64,000 bases of DNA from Zobellella maritima (GTDB lineage: Bacteria > Pseudomonadota > Gammaproteobacteria > Enterobacterales > Aeromonadaceae), in assembly GCF_003075035.1 (NCBI RefSeq), contig NZ_QCZE01000001.1, forward strand, positions 692,187 to 756,186. The letters are read 5' to 3'. The position numbers and the translations under genes are program-made. The notes beneath the pieces are model-generated. The model made no database searches. It saw only the letters and a list, made by a program, of their open reading frames with translations, and was not told the DNA's origin. Positions 7,491-17,548 of this stretch are shown here, one piece after another. Each line of letters opens with the position of its first letter. Position 1 is the first letter of the stretch.

Positions 7491-7985
7491 ATGACACAAG
7501 CGCTGGATCTCTCCAGGCGCCGATGGCTGAAAGGCGGACTGGCGCCGCTCAAACTGGCCAATTGCCTGCCCTGGTCCGTGGACTGGCTTGACTTTACCGC
7601 AGGCTGTACCCGCTGCGGAGACTGCCTGCAGGCGTGCCCCGAACAGATTATCGTCCAGGGTGACGGCGGTTATCCCACTATCCGGTTTTCCCAAGGGGAG
7701 TGCAGTTTCTGCGGAAGCTGCGTCGACAGCTGCGGGCAAGACATCTTTGTTGATAAACAGCAGCCCCCCTGGCGGCAGCTGGCCAGCTTCGGGGATGCCT
7801 GCCTGGCCAGGCAGGGGATCTATTGCCGCAGCTGTCAGGATGTGTGTGAAGCGGTAGCCATTCAATTCAAACCACGGCCGGGAGGTATATCCCGGCCCGA
7901 GCTGGTCGGTGACCTGTGTACCGGATGTGGTGCCTGCGTGGCGCCCTGTCCGGTACAGACCATAGAGATCCTGAGTCAGGAGTAG
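7491..7985 (+). CDS. napF: NapF ferredoxin-type protein
   Basis: NapF is a cytoplasmic iron-sulfur protein that assists maturation of the nitrate reductase NapA. The 164-residue protein has 4Fe-4S motifs CTRCGDCLQACP and CSFCGSCVDSCG, a third cysteine cluster CRSCQDVC, and a fourth typical motif CTGCGACVAPCP. It begins with an Arg-rich stretch, SRRRWLKGG, common in NapF. ATG 7491 follows GGGGAGGAATTACG, a strong ribosome site; upstream in-frame starts have none. It heads a tight napFDABC operon. No clear FNR box (TTGAT-N4-ATCAA) was seen in the 213 bp upstream. Confidence 0.93.
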   Translation: MTQALDLSRRRWLKGGLAPLKLANCLPWSVDWLDFTAGCTRCGDCLQACPEQIIVQGDGGYPTIRFSQGECSFCGSCVDSCGQDIFVDKQQPPWRQLASFGDACLARQGIYCRSCQDVCEAVAIQFKPRPGGISRPELVGDLCTGCGACVAPCPVQTIEILSQE

Positions 7986-7987
7986 CA

Positions 7988-8260
7988 ATGGGAAACAACA
8001 ACGAATGGCATGTAGCCAGCCTGGTGGTCCATTGCCGGCCGGAGCAGCTGGCTGCCGCGCAACAGACCATCACCGCCCTGACGGGGGCCGAGGTACCGGT
8101 AACGGAAGCGCGTGGCAAGCTGGTGGTGCTGTTGGAAGGGCCCACCCAGAGGTCGGTGGTCAGCCTGATAGACCAAATAGCATTACTGGATGGCATCTTG
8201 TCAACCACCCTCATTTATCACGAATTTGCCGAACTGGAAGCCGGTGAGGAGCAAGTATGA
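7988..8260 (+). CDS. napD: NapD chaperone for NapA
   Basis: A 90-residue cytoplasmic protein of the NapD family, which binds the twin-arginine signal of NapA and holds back its export until the cofactor is inserted. It starts [16 protein letters not shown] and keeps the family pattern of a short beta-alpha-beta ferredoxin-like fold ([10 protein letters not shown], then a helix, then [11 protein letters not shown]). It begins 2 nt after the napF stop and overlaps napA by 4 nt (ATGA), so translation is coupled. Confidence 0.92.
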   Translation: MGNNNEWHVASLVVHCRPEQLAAAQQTITALTGAEVPVTEARGKLVVLLEGPTQRSVVSLIDQIALLDGILSTTLIYHEFAELEAGEEQV

Positions 8261-10746
8261 AGCTGAGTCGACGTGACTTTATGAAGGCGAATGCGATCGC
8301 CGCCGCGACTGCCGCTGCAGGGCTGACGGTGCCTGCCGGTGCCACCAATCTGATCACCAGCCGGGATCAAACCGCCATTAAATGGGACAAGGCGCCCTGC
8401 CGTTTCTGCGGTACCGGCTGCTCGGTACTGGTCGGCTCCCAGGATGGCCGGGTGGTGGCGACCCAGGGTGACCCCGAGGCGCCGGTCAACCGGGGCCTGA
8501 ACTGCATCAAGGGTTACTTTCTGTCGAAAATCATGTACGGCAAGGATCGGCTGACCACGCCCCTGTTGCGCATGAAAGACGGCAAGTTCGACAAGAACGG
8601 AGAGTTCGCGCCGATCAGCTGGGATCAGGCGTTCGACATCATGGCGGAGAAATGGAAAGCCGCCTTGAAAGAAAGGGGCCCCAGCGGTGTGGGCATGTTC
8701 GGCTCCGGCCAGTGGACCATCATGGAAGGCTATGCGGCCGTCAAGCTGCTCAAGGCCGGGTTCCGCTCCAATAACCTGGATCCCAATGCCCGCCATTGCA
8801 TGGCGTCTGCCGTTGCCGGCTTTATGCGTACCTTCGGCATGGACGAGCCGATGGGCTGCTATGACGATATCGAAGCCACCGATGCCTTCGTGCTTTGGGG
8901 CTCAAACATGGCAGAGATGCACCCCATCCTGTGGACGCGGGTAACCGATCGCCGGCTGAGCGCGCCCCATGTCAAGGTACATGTACTGTCTACCTTCGAG
9001 CACCGCAGCTTCGAGCTGGCCGACAATGGCGTCGTGTTCCATCCGCAGACCGATCTGGCGATGCTCAACTACATCGCCCATTACATCATTGAAAACGGCT
9101 ATGTAAACAAGGCGTTCATCGAACGGCACGTGAATTTCGTCAAGGGCGTGACCGGTATCGGCTATGGCCTGCGGCCGACCCACAGCCTGCAGCAGGCGGC
9201 CGAGAATCCGGACTCGGGGGCCTCGACCCCGATCAGCTTTGAGGAGTTTGCTGCCTTCGTGGCCGACTACGATGTGGATACCGTATCCAAATTGTCCGGC
9301 GTGCCGGTCGACAAGCTGGAAGCGCTGGCACAGACCTATGCCGACCCGGCTACCAGGGTGGTGTCTTTCTGGACCATGGGCTTTAACCAGCATACCCGGG
9401 GCACCTGGGCCAACAACATGGTGTACAACATTCACCTGCTGACCGGCAAGATTTCCGAGCCGGGAAACAGCCCCTTCTCCCTGACCGGCCAGCCATCCGC
9501 CTGCGGCACCGCCCGGGAAGTGGGCACCTTCGCCCACCGCCTGCCGGCGGATCTGGTGGTCACCAATGACCAGCACAGGGCGACCGCCGAGAAGATCTGG
9601 AAGCTGCCCGAGGGCACCATCAATCCCCAGGTAGGCTATCACGCCGTGGTGCAGAACCGCATGTTGAAAGAGGGCAAGCTCAATGCCTACTGGGTAATGT
9701 GCAACAACAACATGCAGGCCGCTCCCAACATGAACGAGGAAGGGCTGCCCGGCTACCGTAACCCGGCCAACTTCGTGGTGGTGTCCGACCCCTATCCCAC
9801 GGTCACCGCCCAGGCTGCCGATCTGGTGCTGCCCACCGCCATGTGGGTGGAGAAAGAAGGCGGCTACGGCAATGCGGAGCGCCGTACCCAGGTATGGTAC
9901 CAGCAGGTGAAATCCCCGGAGGGCGCCAAGTCGGATTTGTGGCAGCTAATGGAGTTCTCCAAACGCTTCACCATGGAAGACGTTTGGCCCGAGGCGCTGC
10001 TGGCCAGGATGCCCGAATACCGGGGGAAGACCCTTTTTGAGGTGCTCTATCGCAACGGGCAGGTGGACAGGTTCCCGGCAGAAGACTGCAAGAACGAGCT
10101 GAACGACGAGCGTGATCACTTCGGTTTCTATGTACAGAAGGGCCTGTTCGAGGAATATGCCGCCTTTGGCCGGGGTCATGGCCATGACCTGGCACCCTAT
10201 GACATGTACCACCAGGCGCGTGGCCTGCGCTGGCCGGTGGTGGATGGACAGGAAACCCGCTGGCGCTACCGTGAAGGGGCGGACCCTTATGTGAAGGCAG
10301 GCACCGGGGTACAGTTTTACGGCCACAAGGACAACAAGGCGGTGATCTTCGCGCTGCCCTATGAGCCGGCGGCGGAGTCGCCCGATCAGGAATATGATCT
10401 CTGGCTGTCGACCGGGCGGGTGCTGGAGCACTGGCACTCGGGGAGCATGACCCGGCGCGTGCCCGAGTTGCACCGATCCTATCCGGATGCCCAGGTCTTC
10501 ATGCACCCTGAAGACGCCAAGGCGCGCAAGCTGCGGCGGGGGGATTCGGTAATAGTAGCGTCCCGCCGCGGCGAGATGAAAACCCGGGTTGAAACCCGTG
10601 GCCGTAACCGTCCCCCCAAGGGGCTGGTGTTCATCCCCTGGTTTGATGAACACCAGCTGGTGAACCGGTTGACTCTGGATGCGACCTGTCCCCTCTCGAA
10701 ACAGACCGACTTCAAGAAGTGCGCGGTCAAGGTCGGCAAGGCATAA
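8257..10746 (+). CDS. napA: periplasmic nitrate reductase catalytic subunit
   Basis: NapA reduces nitrate to nitrite in the periplasm using a bis-MGD molybdenum centre and one 4Fe-4S cluster. The 829-residue protein has a twin-arginine signal (SRRDFMK, then an Ala-rich stretch ending AGA). Cluster cysteines are C48, C51, C55 and C83, and the molybdenum-ligand Cys181 lies in NARHCMASA. The C-terminal molybdopterin-binding domain is present ([20 protein letters not shown]). Length and motifs match E. coli NapA (828). It lies within napFDABC and close to moaA and moaBCDE, so enzyme and cofactor genes are physically grouped. Confidence 0.97.
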   Translation: MKLSRRDFMKANAIAAATAAAGLTVPAGATNLITSRDQTAIKWDKAPCRFCGTGCSVLVGSQDGRVVATQGDPEAPVNRGLNCIKGYFLSKIMYGKDRLTTPLLRMKDGKFDKNGEFAPISWDQAFDIMAEKWKAALKERGPSGVGMFGSGQWTIMEGYAAVKLLKAGFRSNNLDPNARHCMASAVAGFMRTFGMDEPMGCYDDIEATDAFVLWGSNMAEMHPILWTRVTDRRLSAPHVKVHVLSTFEHRSFELADNGVVFHPQTDLAMLNYIAHYIIENGYVNKAFIERHVNFVKGVTGIGYGLRPTHSLQQAAENPDSGASTPISFEEFAAFVADYDVDTVSKLSGVPVDKLEALAQTYADPATRVVSFWTMGFNQHTRGTWANNMVYNIHLLTGKISEPGNSPFSLTGQPSACGTAREVGTFAHRLPADLVVTNDQHRATAEKIWKLPEGTINPQVGYHAVVQNRMLKEGKLNAYWVMCNNNMQAAPNMNEEGLPGYRNPANFVVVSDPYPTVTAQAADLVLPTAMWVEKEGGYGNAERRTQVWYQQVKSPEGAKSDLWQLMEFSKRFTMEDVWPEALLARMPEYRGKTLFEVLYRNGQVDRFPAEDCKNELNDERDHFGFYVQKGLFEEYAAFGRGHGHDLAPYDMYHQARGLRWPVVDGQETRWRYREGADPYVKAGTGVQFYGHKDNKAVIFALPYEPAAESPDQEYDLWLSTGRVLEHWHSGSMTRRVPELHRSYPDAQVFMHPEDAKARKLRRGDSVIVASRRGEMKTRVETRGRNRPPKGLVFIPWFDEHQLVNRLTLDATCPLSKQTDFKKCAVKVGKA

Positions 10747-10770
10747 CAGAGGCGCTAACAAGGAGCACTG

Positions 10771-11232
10771 ATGATGAATAAAACGGTAATGCTGATGATG
10801 GCCCTGCTGCTGGTCATGGGGCCGGTTCAGGCGCAAAGCGACGGTGCCAGCCTTGATACCGGTACAATGAAGGCCTTGCGCGGGACGCTGTCACTCGATC
10901 AGGATCCGGCTCCGGAGCGGATCCGCGATCCGCTCAAGGATCAGGGCATCCAGGACCGGCAGTATATGCATCAGCCGCCGCTGATCCCGCACCAGGTCCG
11001 GAGTTATGAAGTCGATCTCAAGGTCAATCGCTGCCTGTCCTGTCATGGCTGGAAAAACGCGGCCTCACGCAACGCGCCCCGGGTCAGCGTTACCCACTTT
11101 GAACCCAGGGATGGCATGACCCTGAGTGACATCAGCCCGCGCCGATACTTCTGCATGCAGTGCCATGTGCCGCAGACCGGTGCCAGGCCGCTGGTGGAAA
11201 ACACCTTCACCCCCGTCGAATCACTCAGGTAA
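10771..11232 (+). CDS. napB: NapB diheme cytochrome c
   Basis: The small electron-transfer subunit of periplasmic nitrate reductase, which passes electrons from NapC to NapA. The 153-residue precursor has a signal peptide (MMNKTVMLMMALLLVMGPVQAQS). It carries two heme-binding motifs, CLSCH and CMQCH, and the NapB segment PPLIPHQVRSYEVDLKVNRC, a 20-residue block. AAGGAG precedes the tandem ATG codons at 10771 and 10774. It sits 24 nt after napA. Confidence 0.94.
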   Translation: MMNKTVMLMMALLLVMGPVQAQSDGASLDTGTMKALRGTLSLDQDPAPERIRDPLKDQGIQDRQYMHQPPLIPHQVRSYEVDLKVNRCLSCHGWKNAASRNAPRVSVTHFEPRDGMTLSDISPRRYFCMQCHVPQTGARPLVENTFTPVESLR

Positions 11233-11241
11233 GGAACCCTA

Positions 11242-11835
11242 ATGGCCGAGAAGAAAAGCCTGTTAAAGCGGTTGTGGTACGTCTTTCGTTCACCGAGCAA
11301 GGTGGCTGTGGGCCTGGTGCTGGTGTTTGGATTTTTCGGTGGGGTGATCTTCTGGGGAGGCTTCAATACCGCGCTGGAGGTGACCAATACCGAAAGCTTC
11401 TGTATCAGCTGCCATGAGATGCAGGAGAACGTCTACCTGGAATACCGGGATACCATTCATTACGCCAACCGTTCGGGCGTGCGGGCGAGCTGCCCCGACT
11501 GCCATGTGCCCCATGAGTGGACCCACAAGATAGTGCGCAAGGTTGCGGCATCCAAGGAGGTGTGGGGCAAGCTCACCGGTATTATCGATACACCGGAGAA
11601 GTTTGAAGGGCATCGTCGTCATATGGCGGAAAGGGAATGGCAACGTATGAAGGAAACCGACTCTCGCGAATGCCGCAATTGCCACAACTTTGACTATATG
11701 GATTTCAGCCTGCAAGGCAAGCGCAGTGCCCAGGCCCATTCCACCTCGCTCGCCAGCGGTGAAAAAACCTGCATCGACTGTCACAAGGGCATCGCGCATC
11801 AGCTGCCTGATATGCAAGGGGTAGCGGGGTTCTAA
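11242..11835 (+). CDS. napC: NapC tetraheme quinol dehydrogenase
   Basis: A membrane-anchored NapC/NirT-family cytochrome c that oxidises quinol and feeds electrons to NapB and NapA. The 197-residue protein has one N-terminal transmembrane helix ([20 protein letters not shown]) and four CxxCH motifs: CISCH, CPDCH, CRNCH and CIDCH. It is the last gene of the operon, 9 nt after napB, and a terminator follows. The operon lacks napG and napH, so electrons most likely enter only through NapC. Confidence 0.94.
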   Translation: MAEKKSLLKRLWYVFRSPSKVAVGLVLVFGFFGGVIFWGGFNTALEVTNTESFCISCHEMQENVYLEYRDTIHYANRSGVRASCPDCHVPHEWTHKIVRKVAASKEVWGKLTGIIDTPEKFEGHRRHMAEREWQRMKETDSRECRNCHNFDYMDFSLQGKRSAQAHSTSLASGEKTCIDCHKGIAHQLPDMQGVAGF

Positions 11836-11857
11836 CGCCATCCATAAGCAGCCAGAA

Positions 11858-11889
11858 GCCGGTGACTCAGTGCACCGGCGTTATTTTTA
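11858..11889 (+). terminator. intrinsic terminator of the nap operon
   Basis: GCCGGTG (11858-11864) and CACCGGC (11873-11879) form a 7-bp stem followed by GTTATTTTT. It lies 23 nt after the napC stop and separates the nap operon from moaBCDE. Confidence 0.8.
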
Positions 11890-11901
11890 AGCTGCCGCCC
11901 G

Positions 11902-11929
11902 TTGACCTCATGACAAGCTGTGCGAGAAT
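11902..11929 (+). promoter_or_regulatory. putative promoter of moaBCDE
   Basis: TTGACC (11902-11907) and GAGAAT (11924-11929) are 16 bp apart, downstream of the nap terminator and 44 bp before moaB. Four of six -10 bases match the consensus. Confidence 0.45.
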
Positions 11930-11973
11930 GCCTTTATAAAAATATCTTTGCGTGAAAGTTATGAGAGGACGTC

Positions 11974-12489
11974 ATGAGTCATGCCGATAATGCCTTTTTG
12001 CCCCTGAATATTGCGGTGCTCACCGTCTCCGACACCCGTAATGAGGACACCGACAGCTCCGGCCGCTACCTGGCCGAAGCCCTGGCCGAAGCCGGTCATC
12101 GGCTGGTGGAAAAAGTCATCGTGAAAGACGACAAGTATGCCATTCGTGCCCTGGTGTCCCGCTGGATAGCCAGCCAGGAAGTGCAGGTAGTATTGATCAC
12201 CGGTGGCACCGGCTTTACCAGCCGCGATACCACCCCGGATGCGGTGTTGCCGCTGTTGGATACCCAGATTGACGGCTTCGGCGAGCTGTTTCGTCACATT
12301 ACCTATCAAGAGCTGGGTACCTCCACGGTGCAGAGCAGAGCGGTCGGCGGCCTGGCCAACCGGACTGCGGTCTTCTGTATGCCCGGCTCGACCGGCGCTT
12401 GCCGCACCGGCTGGAGCAAGATCCTGGTGGAGCAGCTGGACGCCCGCCACAAGCCCTGTAATTTCGTGATGCACCTGGGGTCCGCATGA
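11974..12489 (+). CDS. moaB: molybdenum cofactor biosynthesis protein MoaB
   Basis: A 171-residue MoaB/MogA-family protein. The family binds molybdopterin and acts at the adenylation or metal-insertion stage; in E. coli the main activity belongs to MogA, and MoaB's role is less clear. The fold's signature is visible: [16 protein letters not shown] near the N-terminus, then [12 protein letters not shown]. It starts after GAGAGGACGTC. It overlaps moaC by 4 nt at its 3' end, placing it first in moaBCDE. Confidence 0.92.
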   Translation: MSHADNAFLPLNIAVLTVSDTRNEDTDSSGRYLAEALAEAGHRLVEKVIVKDDKYAIRALVSRWIASQEVQVVLITGGTGFTSRDTTPDAVLPLLDTQIDGFGELFRHITYQELGTSTVQSRAVGGLANRTAVFCMPGSTGACRTGWSKILVEQLDARHKPCNFVMHLGSA

Positions 12490-12959
12490 GTCAATTTACC
12501 CATCTCAATGCCTCGGGAGAGGCCAATATGGTGGATGTTAGCGACAAGCCGGTGACGGTGCGCGAAGCCCGCGCCGAAGCCTGGGTATTGATGGCCGCCG
12601 AGACCCTGCAGTTGATCGTCACCGGGCGACATCACAAGGGTGATGTCTTTGCCACCGCCCGGCTCGCCGGTATCATGGCGGCCAAAAAGACCGCCGATCT
12701 TATCCCCCTATGTCACCCGTTGGCCCTGTCCAAGGTGGACATTGCCCTGACCGCAGACAGCGAGCGCAACGGGGTACGCATCGAGAGCTACTGCAAGCTG
12801 GCCGGACAGACAGGGGTGGAAATGGAGGCCCTGACCGCCGCCTCGGTGGCGGCCCTGACCATCTATGATATGTGTAAGGCGGTGCAGAAGGACATGCGCA
12901 TAGAAGGGGTGCGCCTGCTGGAGAAGCGTGGCGGCAAATCGGGAGATTTCAAGGTATGA
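12486..12959 (+). CDS. moaC: cyclic pyranopterin monophosphate synthase MoaC
   Basis: MoaC rearranges cyclo-GTP from MoaA into cPMP, the first stable pterin of the pathway. The 157-residue protein has the expected core: [35 protein letters not shown] and [22 protein letters not shown]. The conserved LCHPL and MEALTA motifs form the active site. It overlaps moaB and moaD by 4 nt each, so the operon is translationally coupled. Length matches E. coli (161). Confidence 0.96.
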   Translation: MSQFTHLNASGEANMVDVSDKPVTVREARAEAWVLMAAETLQLIVTGRHHKGDVFATARLAGIMAAKKTADLIPLCHPLALSKVDIALTADSERNGVRIESYCKLAGQTGVEMEALTAASVAALTIYDMCKAVQKDMRIEGVRLLEKRGGKSGDFKV

Positions 12960-13204
12960 CGATCAAGGTGATGTTTTTTGCGCAGGTGCGCGAGCTGGTC
13001 GGCCTGGACAAGTTGGAGTTGTCCGCCGACTACGCCGATGTCGAGGCCGTGCGCCAGGCGCTGGTTGGCCGGGGTGACAAATGGGCGCTGGCGCTGTCTA
13101 CCGGCAAGTTGCTGGCAGCGGTCAACCATACCATAGTGCCGCTCGATACCCCCATCAAGGCAGGGGACGAAGTGGCCTTCTTCCCGCCGGTTACCGGAGG
13201 TTGA
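12956..13204 (+). CDS. moaD: molybdopterin synthase sulfur carrier MoaD
   Basis: An 82-residue ubiquitin-like protein that carries sulfur as a C-terminal thiocarboxylate and donates it to cPMP in complex with MoaE. The chain ends in the required Gly-Gly (FFPPVTGG), and MIKVLFFA-like beta strands open it ([14 protein letters not shown]). MoeB, encoded just downstream on the other strand, adenylates this terminus. It overlaps moaC by 4 nt and is followed by moaE after 1 nt. Confidence 0.94.
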   Translation: MTIKVMFFAQVRELVGLDKLELSADYADVEAVRQALVGRGDKWALALSTGKLLAAVNHTIVPLDTPIKAGDEVAFFPPVTGG

Positions 13205-13205
13205 G

Positions 13206-13667
13206 ATGATCCGGGTACAAACCGAGGATTTCAGCCTGGCAGACGAATACCAGGCGCTCAGCGAGAGCCATCAGGTGGGGGCCCTGGTGACCTTTGTCGG
13301 CAAGGTGCGCGACATGAATCAGGGGCAGGCGGTGAACGGCATGGTTCTGGAGCATTATCCGGGCATGACCGAGCATGCCCTGCATCAGATAGTGGAGCAG
13401 GCCAGGACGCGCTGGCCCCTGCTGGAGTGTCGGGTGATCCATCGCATCGGTCGGTTGGAGCTGGGCGATCAGATCGTCTTTGTCGGGGTGGCCAGCGCCC
13501 ACCGGGAAGCCGCCTTCGAGGCCTGTCACTTCATCATGGATTACCTGAAAACCCGGGCACCGTTCTGGAAAAAAGAACAGACCCGGGAGGGGGAGCGCTG
13601 GGTGGAGGCAAAAGACAGTGACACCCAGGCGGCGGAAAGATGGCAGCGAGGCAGGGTCGAGCAGTAA
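13206..13667 (+). CDS. moaE: molybdopterin synthase catalytic subunit MoaE
   Basis: MoaE, with MoaD, inserts two sulfurs into cPMP to make molybdopterin. The 153-residue protein shows the family blocks GALVTFVGKVRD, LEHYPGMTE, VIHRIGRLELGD and the catalytic region DYLKTRAPFWKKE containing the conserved lysines. It is the last gene of moaBCDE and converges on moeB with 16 nt between the stops. Confidence 0.95.
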   Translation: MIRVQTEDFSLADEYQALSESHQVGALVTFVGKVRDMNQGQAVNGMVLEHYPGMTEHALHQIVEQARTRWPLLECRVIHRIGRLELGDQIVFVGVASAHREAAFEACHFIMDYLKTRAPFWKKEQTREGERWVEAKDSDTQAAERWQRGRVEQ

Positions 13668-13683
13668 GGACCCCGCTATCGAT

Positions 13684-14454
13684 CTAGCCCTTGCTCCCCG
13701 CCACGGGTATCCCGCATACCGGGCAGTCGGGCGCCTTGGGCAGGGTTAGTTCGCGCATGCCGAGCTGCAGGCCGTCCACCAGGACCAGCTTGCCGCAGGG
13801 GCTCCGGCCCATGCCGGCCAGCAGTTTGATGGCCTCCAACGCCTGCAGAGAGCCCATGATTGCCACCATGGGTGCCAGCACCCCGGCTTCCACACAGCTG
13901 AGGCTGTCGCTGCCCATCAGCCGGCCGAGACAGGCGTAGCAGGGCTCATCCTCCCTATAGGTGAAAACGCTGAGCTGACCTTCCATGCGGATCACCGCCG
14001 CCGACACCAGGGGCACCCCGGCCTGGTAGCAGAGCCGGTTGACCAGCTGGCGGGTATCCAGGTTGTCGGTGCCGTCCAGTACCAGTTGATGCCGGGGGAT
14101 AAGCGAACCCAACAAGCGCTCGTCGGCGCGCTGACCATAGGTTTCGACCGTCAGATAGGGATTGGCGGCAGTCAGCGACTCGGCGGCGGATTCCACTTTC
14201 AAGCGACCCAGGTCCGCATCCTGATGCAATACCTGGCGTTGTAGGTTGGACAGCTCCACCACATCGTGATCCACCAGGGTCAAGCGGCCGACGCCGGCCA
14301 CCGCCAGCGACTGGGCGGCGGCACAACCCAGGCCACCGGCGCCGATGATCAGTACGGCGGCGTTTTTCAGTGCCTCCTGACCGTCTATGTCGAATTGGCG
14401 CAGTACTATCTGGCGGTTATAGCGCAGCCATTCCTGATCGTTGAGCCCGGCCAT
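13684..14454 (-). CDS. moeB: molybdopterin-synthase adenylyltransferase MoeB
   Basis: MoeB activates the C-terminal glycine of MoaD with ATP before sulfur transfer. The 256-residue E1-like protein has the nucleotide-binding GAGGLGCAAAQSLAVAGVG motif, the LSNLQRQVLH segment, DGTDNLDTR, and two zinc-ligand pairs (CYAC and CPVC). It is co-transcribed with moeA, which it overlaps as TGATG. A ThiF-like role is possible for this fold, but the moe neighbourhood favours MoeB. Confidence 0.94.
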   Translation of the reverse strand: MAGLNDQEWLRYNRQIVLRQFDIDGQEALKNAAVLIIGAGGLGCAAAQSLAVAGVGRLTLVDHDVVELSNLQRQVLHQDADLGRLKVESAAESLTAANPYLTVETYGQRADERLLGSLIPRHQLVLDGTDNLDTRQLVNRLCYQAGVPLVSAAVIRMEGQLSVFTYREDEPCYACLGRLMGSDSLSCVEAGVLAPMVAIMGSLQALEAIKLLAGMGRSPCGKLVLVDGLQLGMRELTLPKAPDCPVCGIPVAGSKG

Positions 14455-15695
14455 CAGAGGTAGTGCCCGTCAATCAGCTCCAGGGTGACCGGTTCACCGG
14501 CCTCCACATTGCCCCTGTCCTGCTCCAGGTGCAGCAGGCAATTGGCCTGGGCCAGGGCACTGTATACCGCTGAGCCCTGGGCGCCGGTCGGACGGACGCC
14601 CAGGGTACCGTCGTCCAGGACCTGCACCAACCCCCGCTGGAAATCCATCCGTCCGGGAGACTTTTTAAAGGGAGCCAGCGCCTTGGCCTGCAGGGTCAGC
14701 GGTGGCTGGTACTGTTCCCCGGCCAGTTTGGCCAGGGCCGGGCGAACCAGCAGGTGAAAGGTTACGGCCGCCGAGACAGGGTTGCCGGGCAGCCCGAAAA
14801 AGGCGCAGTGGCCGATATGGCCGAAGGCGAAGGGCTTGCCGGGCTTGATGGCCAGCTTCCAGAAGCCGATTTCGCCCACGTCGTCCAGTACCTGCTTGGT
14901 GTAGTCCGCATCACCCACAGAGACTCCGCCCGAGGTGATAATGGCATCTGCTTTGTCGGCGGCCTTCAAGAAGGCGCGGCGGATCTGGACGGGATCGTCG
15001 GCAATAATGCCCAGATCCAGGACCTCGATGCCCAGCCGGGTAAGCATGGCTCGCACCCCAATCCGGTTGGAGTCATAGATATCGCCGGGCGACAACAGTT
15101 CACCCGGCGCCTTCAGTTCATCGCCGGTGGACAGCAGGGCCACCTTGAGCGGACGATATACGCTGATTTGTTCCAGCCCGAGGGATGAAAGCACGGACAG
15201 CACCCGGGCATTGATGCGGATCCCGGCTTCGAACACCAGCTCACCCTGGGCCAGATCCTCCGCCGGGTGACGCACGTGCTGCCCCGCTCTGGGGGCTTCC
15301 TTGATATAGACCACATTGTGTTCGGTTTGGCAGTTTTCCTGCATCACCACGGTATCCGCCCCCAGCGGTAAGGCCGCACCTGTCATGATGCGTACGCATT
15401 CGCCGGCCGCGATCCTGTTATTGTAGGGGTGCCCCGCCAGGCTGGACCCCACCAGTTTCAGCCCGCTGTCGGCCGGGATATCTGCTGCCCGCAGGGCATA
15501 GCCATCCATGGCCGAGTTGGCGAAAGAGGGCACGTCCAGGGGGGACAGCACGGGCTCGGCCAGGATGTGATTGAGGGCCTGTTCAAGGGAAATGATGTCG
15601 GGTTCGATCACGGCGGCCAGGTGGGCCAACATATCGGCCTTGGCTTCATGGTAGGGACGTAGCCCGGGTTGGCTACAACTGTCGTGACTTGCCAT
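14454..15695 (-). CDS. moeA: molybdopterin molybdenumtransferase MoeA
   Basis: MoeA inserts molybdate into adenylated molybdopterin to yield active Moco. The 413-residue protein has the ordered family motifs: VPSFANSAMDGYALR, RIMTGAALPLGADTVVMQE, LLSTGDEL, YDSNR, ITSGGVSVGDADY, KLAIKPGKPFAFG and FGLPGNPVSA. It is the first gene of a moeA-moeB operon, divergent from folE with about 160 bp between. That region has an AT-rich segment that may hold both promoters. Confidence 0.96.
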   Translation of the reverse strand: MASHDSCSQPGLRPYHEAKADMLAHLAAVIEPDIISLEQALNHILAEPVLSPLDVPSFANSAMDGYALRAADIPADSGLKLVGSSLAGHPYNNRIAAGECVRIMTGAALPLGADTVVMQENCQTEHNVVYIKEAPRAGQHVRHPAEDLAQGELVFEAGIRINARVLSVLSSLGLEQISVYRPLKVALLSTGDELKAPGELLSPGDIYDSNRIGVRAMLTRLGIEVLDLGIIADDPVQIRRAFLKAADKADAIITSGGVSVGDADYTKQVLDDVGEIGFWKLAIKPGKPFAFGHIGHCAFFGLPGNPVSAAVTFHLLVRPALAKLAGEQYQPPLTLQAKALAPFKKSPGRMDFQRGLVQVLDDGTLGVRPTGAQGSAVYSALAQANCLLHLEQDRGNVEAGEPVTLELIDGHYL

Positions 15696-15857
15696 AATTT
15701 TTCACCTAGCTATGCAATTGTATTATGTTAGTATTTCAGATTACCGAGATATTTTGGCATATTTTTTGGGTCCTGGGATGCTTGGCATTGCCATTCACAG
15801 GTGGGCTCAAATGAACTACTATGACCTAGTTATTTTCCTTATTCCATGGAGACACCC

Positions 15858-16514
15858 ATGACCGCTTTGAGCGAAGCCGCCATTCTGGTGCGTTCGGCCC
15901 TGGAAGCCAGAGGCCTGGAAACCCCTATGGTGGATAATGGCCTGACATCGGATGAAAAGCAGCAGCGTATTACCGGTTTAATGACCGAAATGATGGATGT
16001 CCTGGGTCTGGATCTGGCCGATGACAGCCTGTGTGAAACGCCTCAACGCATTGGCAAAATGTATGTCCGGGAGATTTTCTCCGGGTTGGATTATGCCCAT
16101 TTTCCCAAAATCACCTTGATCGACAACAAGATGAAGGTAGATGAAATGGTCCAGGTCCGGGATATTACCCTGACCAGTACCTGTGAGCATCATTTCGTTA
16201 CCATAGACGGCACTGCCACTGTGGCCTACATCCCCCGCGGCAAGGTGATTGGCCTGTCCAAGATCAACCGCATAGTGCAGTTCTTTGCACGCCGTCCCCA
16301 GGTACAGGAAAGGCTGACCCAGCAAATACTGGTTGCCCTGCAAACCCTGCTGGAATCAGAGGATGTGGCGGTCAGCATCAGTGCTGTGCACTATTGCGTC
16401 AAGGCCCGTGGTGTGATGGATTCGAGCAGCAGCACCACTACGACCTCTCTGGGGGGGATTTTCAAAAGTCGCCCGGATACCCGCCAGGAATTTCTTACCG
16501 GCGTGGTGCGTTAA
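15858..16514 (+). CDS. folE: GTP cyclohydrolase I
   Basis: FolE converts GTP to dihydroneopterin triphosphate, the first step of folate (and queuosine) synthesis. The 218-residue protein closely follows E. coli FolE (222). The zinc and active-site segments are [43 protein letters not shown] (in adjoining blocks) and [12 protein letters not shown] 15858 was chosen over 15846 because GGAGA lies 7 nt upstream of it. It adjoins the moe genes; FolE and MoaA both use GTP, which may be coincidental. Confidence 0.95.
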   Translation: MTALSEAAILVRSALEARGLETPMVDNGLTSDEKQQRITGLMTEMMDVLGLDLADDSLCETPQRIGKMYVREIFSGLDYAHFPKITLIDNKMKVDEMVQVRDITLTSTCEHHFVTIDGTATVAYIPRGKVIGLSKINRIVQFFARRPQVQERLTQQILVALQTLLESEDVAVSISAVHYCVKARGVMDSSSSTTTTSLGGIFKSRPDTRQEFLTGVVR

Positions 16515-16540
16515 TTGGCAGGGGCGATGACCCCTGCTTT

Positions 16541-17422
16541 TTACAGTTTCTTGAAACAGGCTTCCATATAGTCAACAAAGCATTTCACCCGGTTGGGGAG
16601 AAAATGACGGTGGGGGTAGATCAGATACAGGTTGAAGTGGGGTAGGCTGTACTCTTCCAGCAGTGGCACCAGGCTGCCCTGTGCCAGGTAATCGTCGACG
16701 ATGAAATGGGGCTGCATGATGATGCCAAGCCCCTGGCTTGCGGCCAGCGCCAGGGCCCGGCCATTGTTGGCGCGCATGGTACTGTTGGGGCGGACACGGT
16801 AAGCCTGCTTGCCCTGGGTAAACAGCCACTCGGGATCGGTGAGGGCATAGGTCAGGCAACTGTGCTCGGCAAGCTGGCTCGGATGGGTGGGCGCACCGTG
16901 CCGTGCCAGATAATCCGGTGAGGCACAGGTGACCATCGTAATGGGGCACAGGTTGCGGGCGATTAACGACGAATCGGCAAGGGTACTTATCCGCAGCGCC
17001 AGATCAAACTCCTCTTCCACCAGGGCGACCAGCCGATCACCGTATTCCAGGTCCAGATGGATATCCGGGTAACGCACCAGAAAATCCGTCAGCAGGGGCG
17101 CTATCTTTAGGGTGCCGAAATCCATGGGTACCGAGATCTTGATACGACCGCTTGGTTGCTGGCTGTGTTGGGAAATCAGCGCATTCGCCTGCTCCAGTTC
17201 GCTCAGTATGGCATGACACTTTTCATAATACAGGTGGCCGGCCTCGGTCACATTGACTCGCCTGGTGGTGCGCATCAGCAGGCGGGCATCCAGACTTTTT
17301 TCCAGTATATTGACCAGTTTGGATACCATGGCCACGGACATACCCAGTTGTTTGGCAGCCTTGGTGAAGCTTTGTTGCTCAGCGACCTTGCAGAAGGCCC
17401 GAATGGCGGACAGCTGATCCAA
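16541..17422 (-). CDS. LysR family transcriptional regulator
   Basis: A 293-residue LysR-type regulator: N-terminal winged helix-turn-helix (FTKAAKQLGMSVAMVSKLVNILE) and C-terminal effector domain beginning about residue 90 (GRIKISVPMDFG). The start is unusual. The frame opens with TTG at 17422, an in-frame stop lies a few codons upstream, and no clear ribosome site is visible, so expression may be low or the true start mutated. It is divergent from a frameshifted YceI gene, a common partner for such regulators. The inducer is unknown. Confidence 0.85.
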   Translation of the reverse strand: MDQLSAIRAFCKVAEQQSFTKAAKQLGMSVAMVSKLVNILEKSLDARLLMRTTRRVNVTEAGHLYYEKCHAILSELEQANALISQHSQQPSGRIKISVPMDFGTLKIAPLLTDFLVRYPDIHLDLEYGDRLVALVEEEFDLALRISTLADSSLIARNLCPITMVTCASPDYLARHGAPTHPSQLAEHSCLTYALTDPEWLFTQGKQAYRVRPNSTMRANNGRALALAASQGLGIIMQPHFIVDDYLAQGSLVPLLEEYSLPHFNLYLIYPHRHFLPNRVKCFVDYMEACFKKL

Positions 17423-17548
17423 TATTATAAACCATTAGTAAATAATTATTAATTTAAGTCTAAATTGTTCCGTTTTTCAATATAGTTTAGTGCTGAACCC
17501 GAATGAATACGGTTAAGTAAACAGGCAAACGAGAGAGCGGCGAATCCC

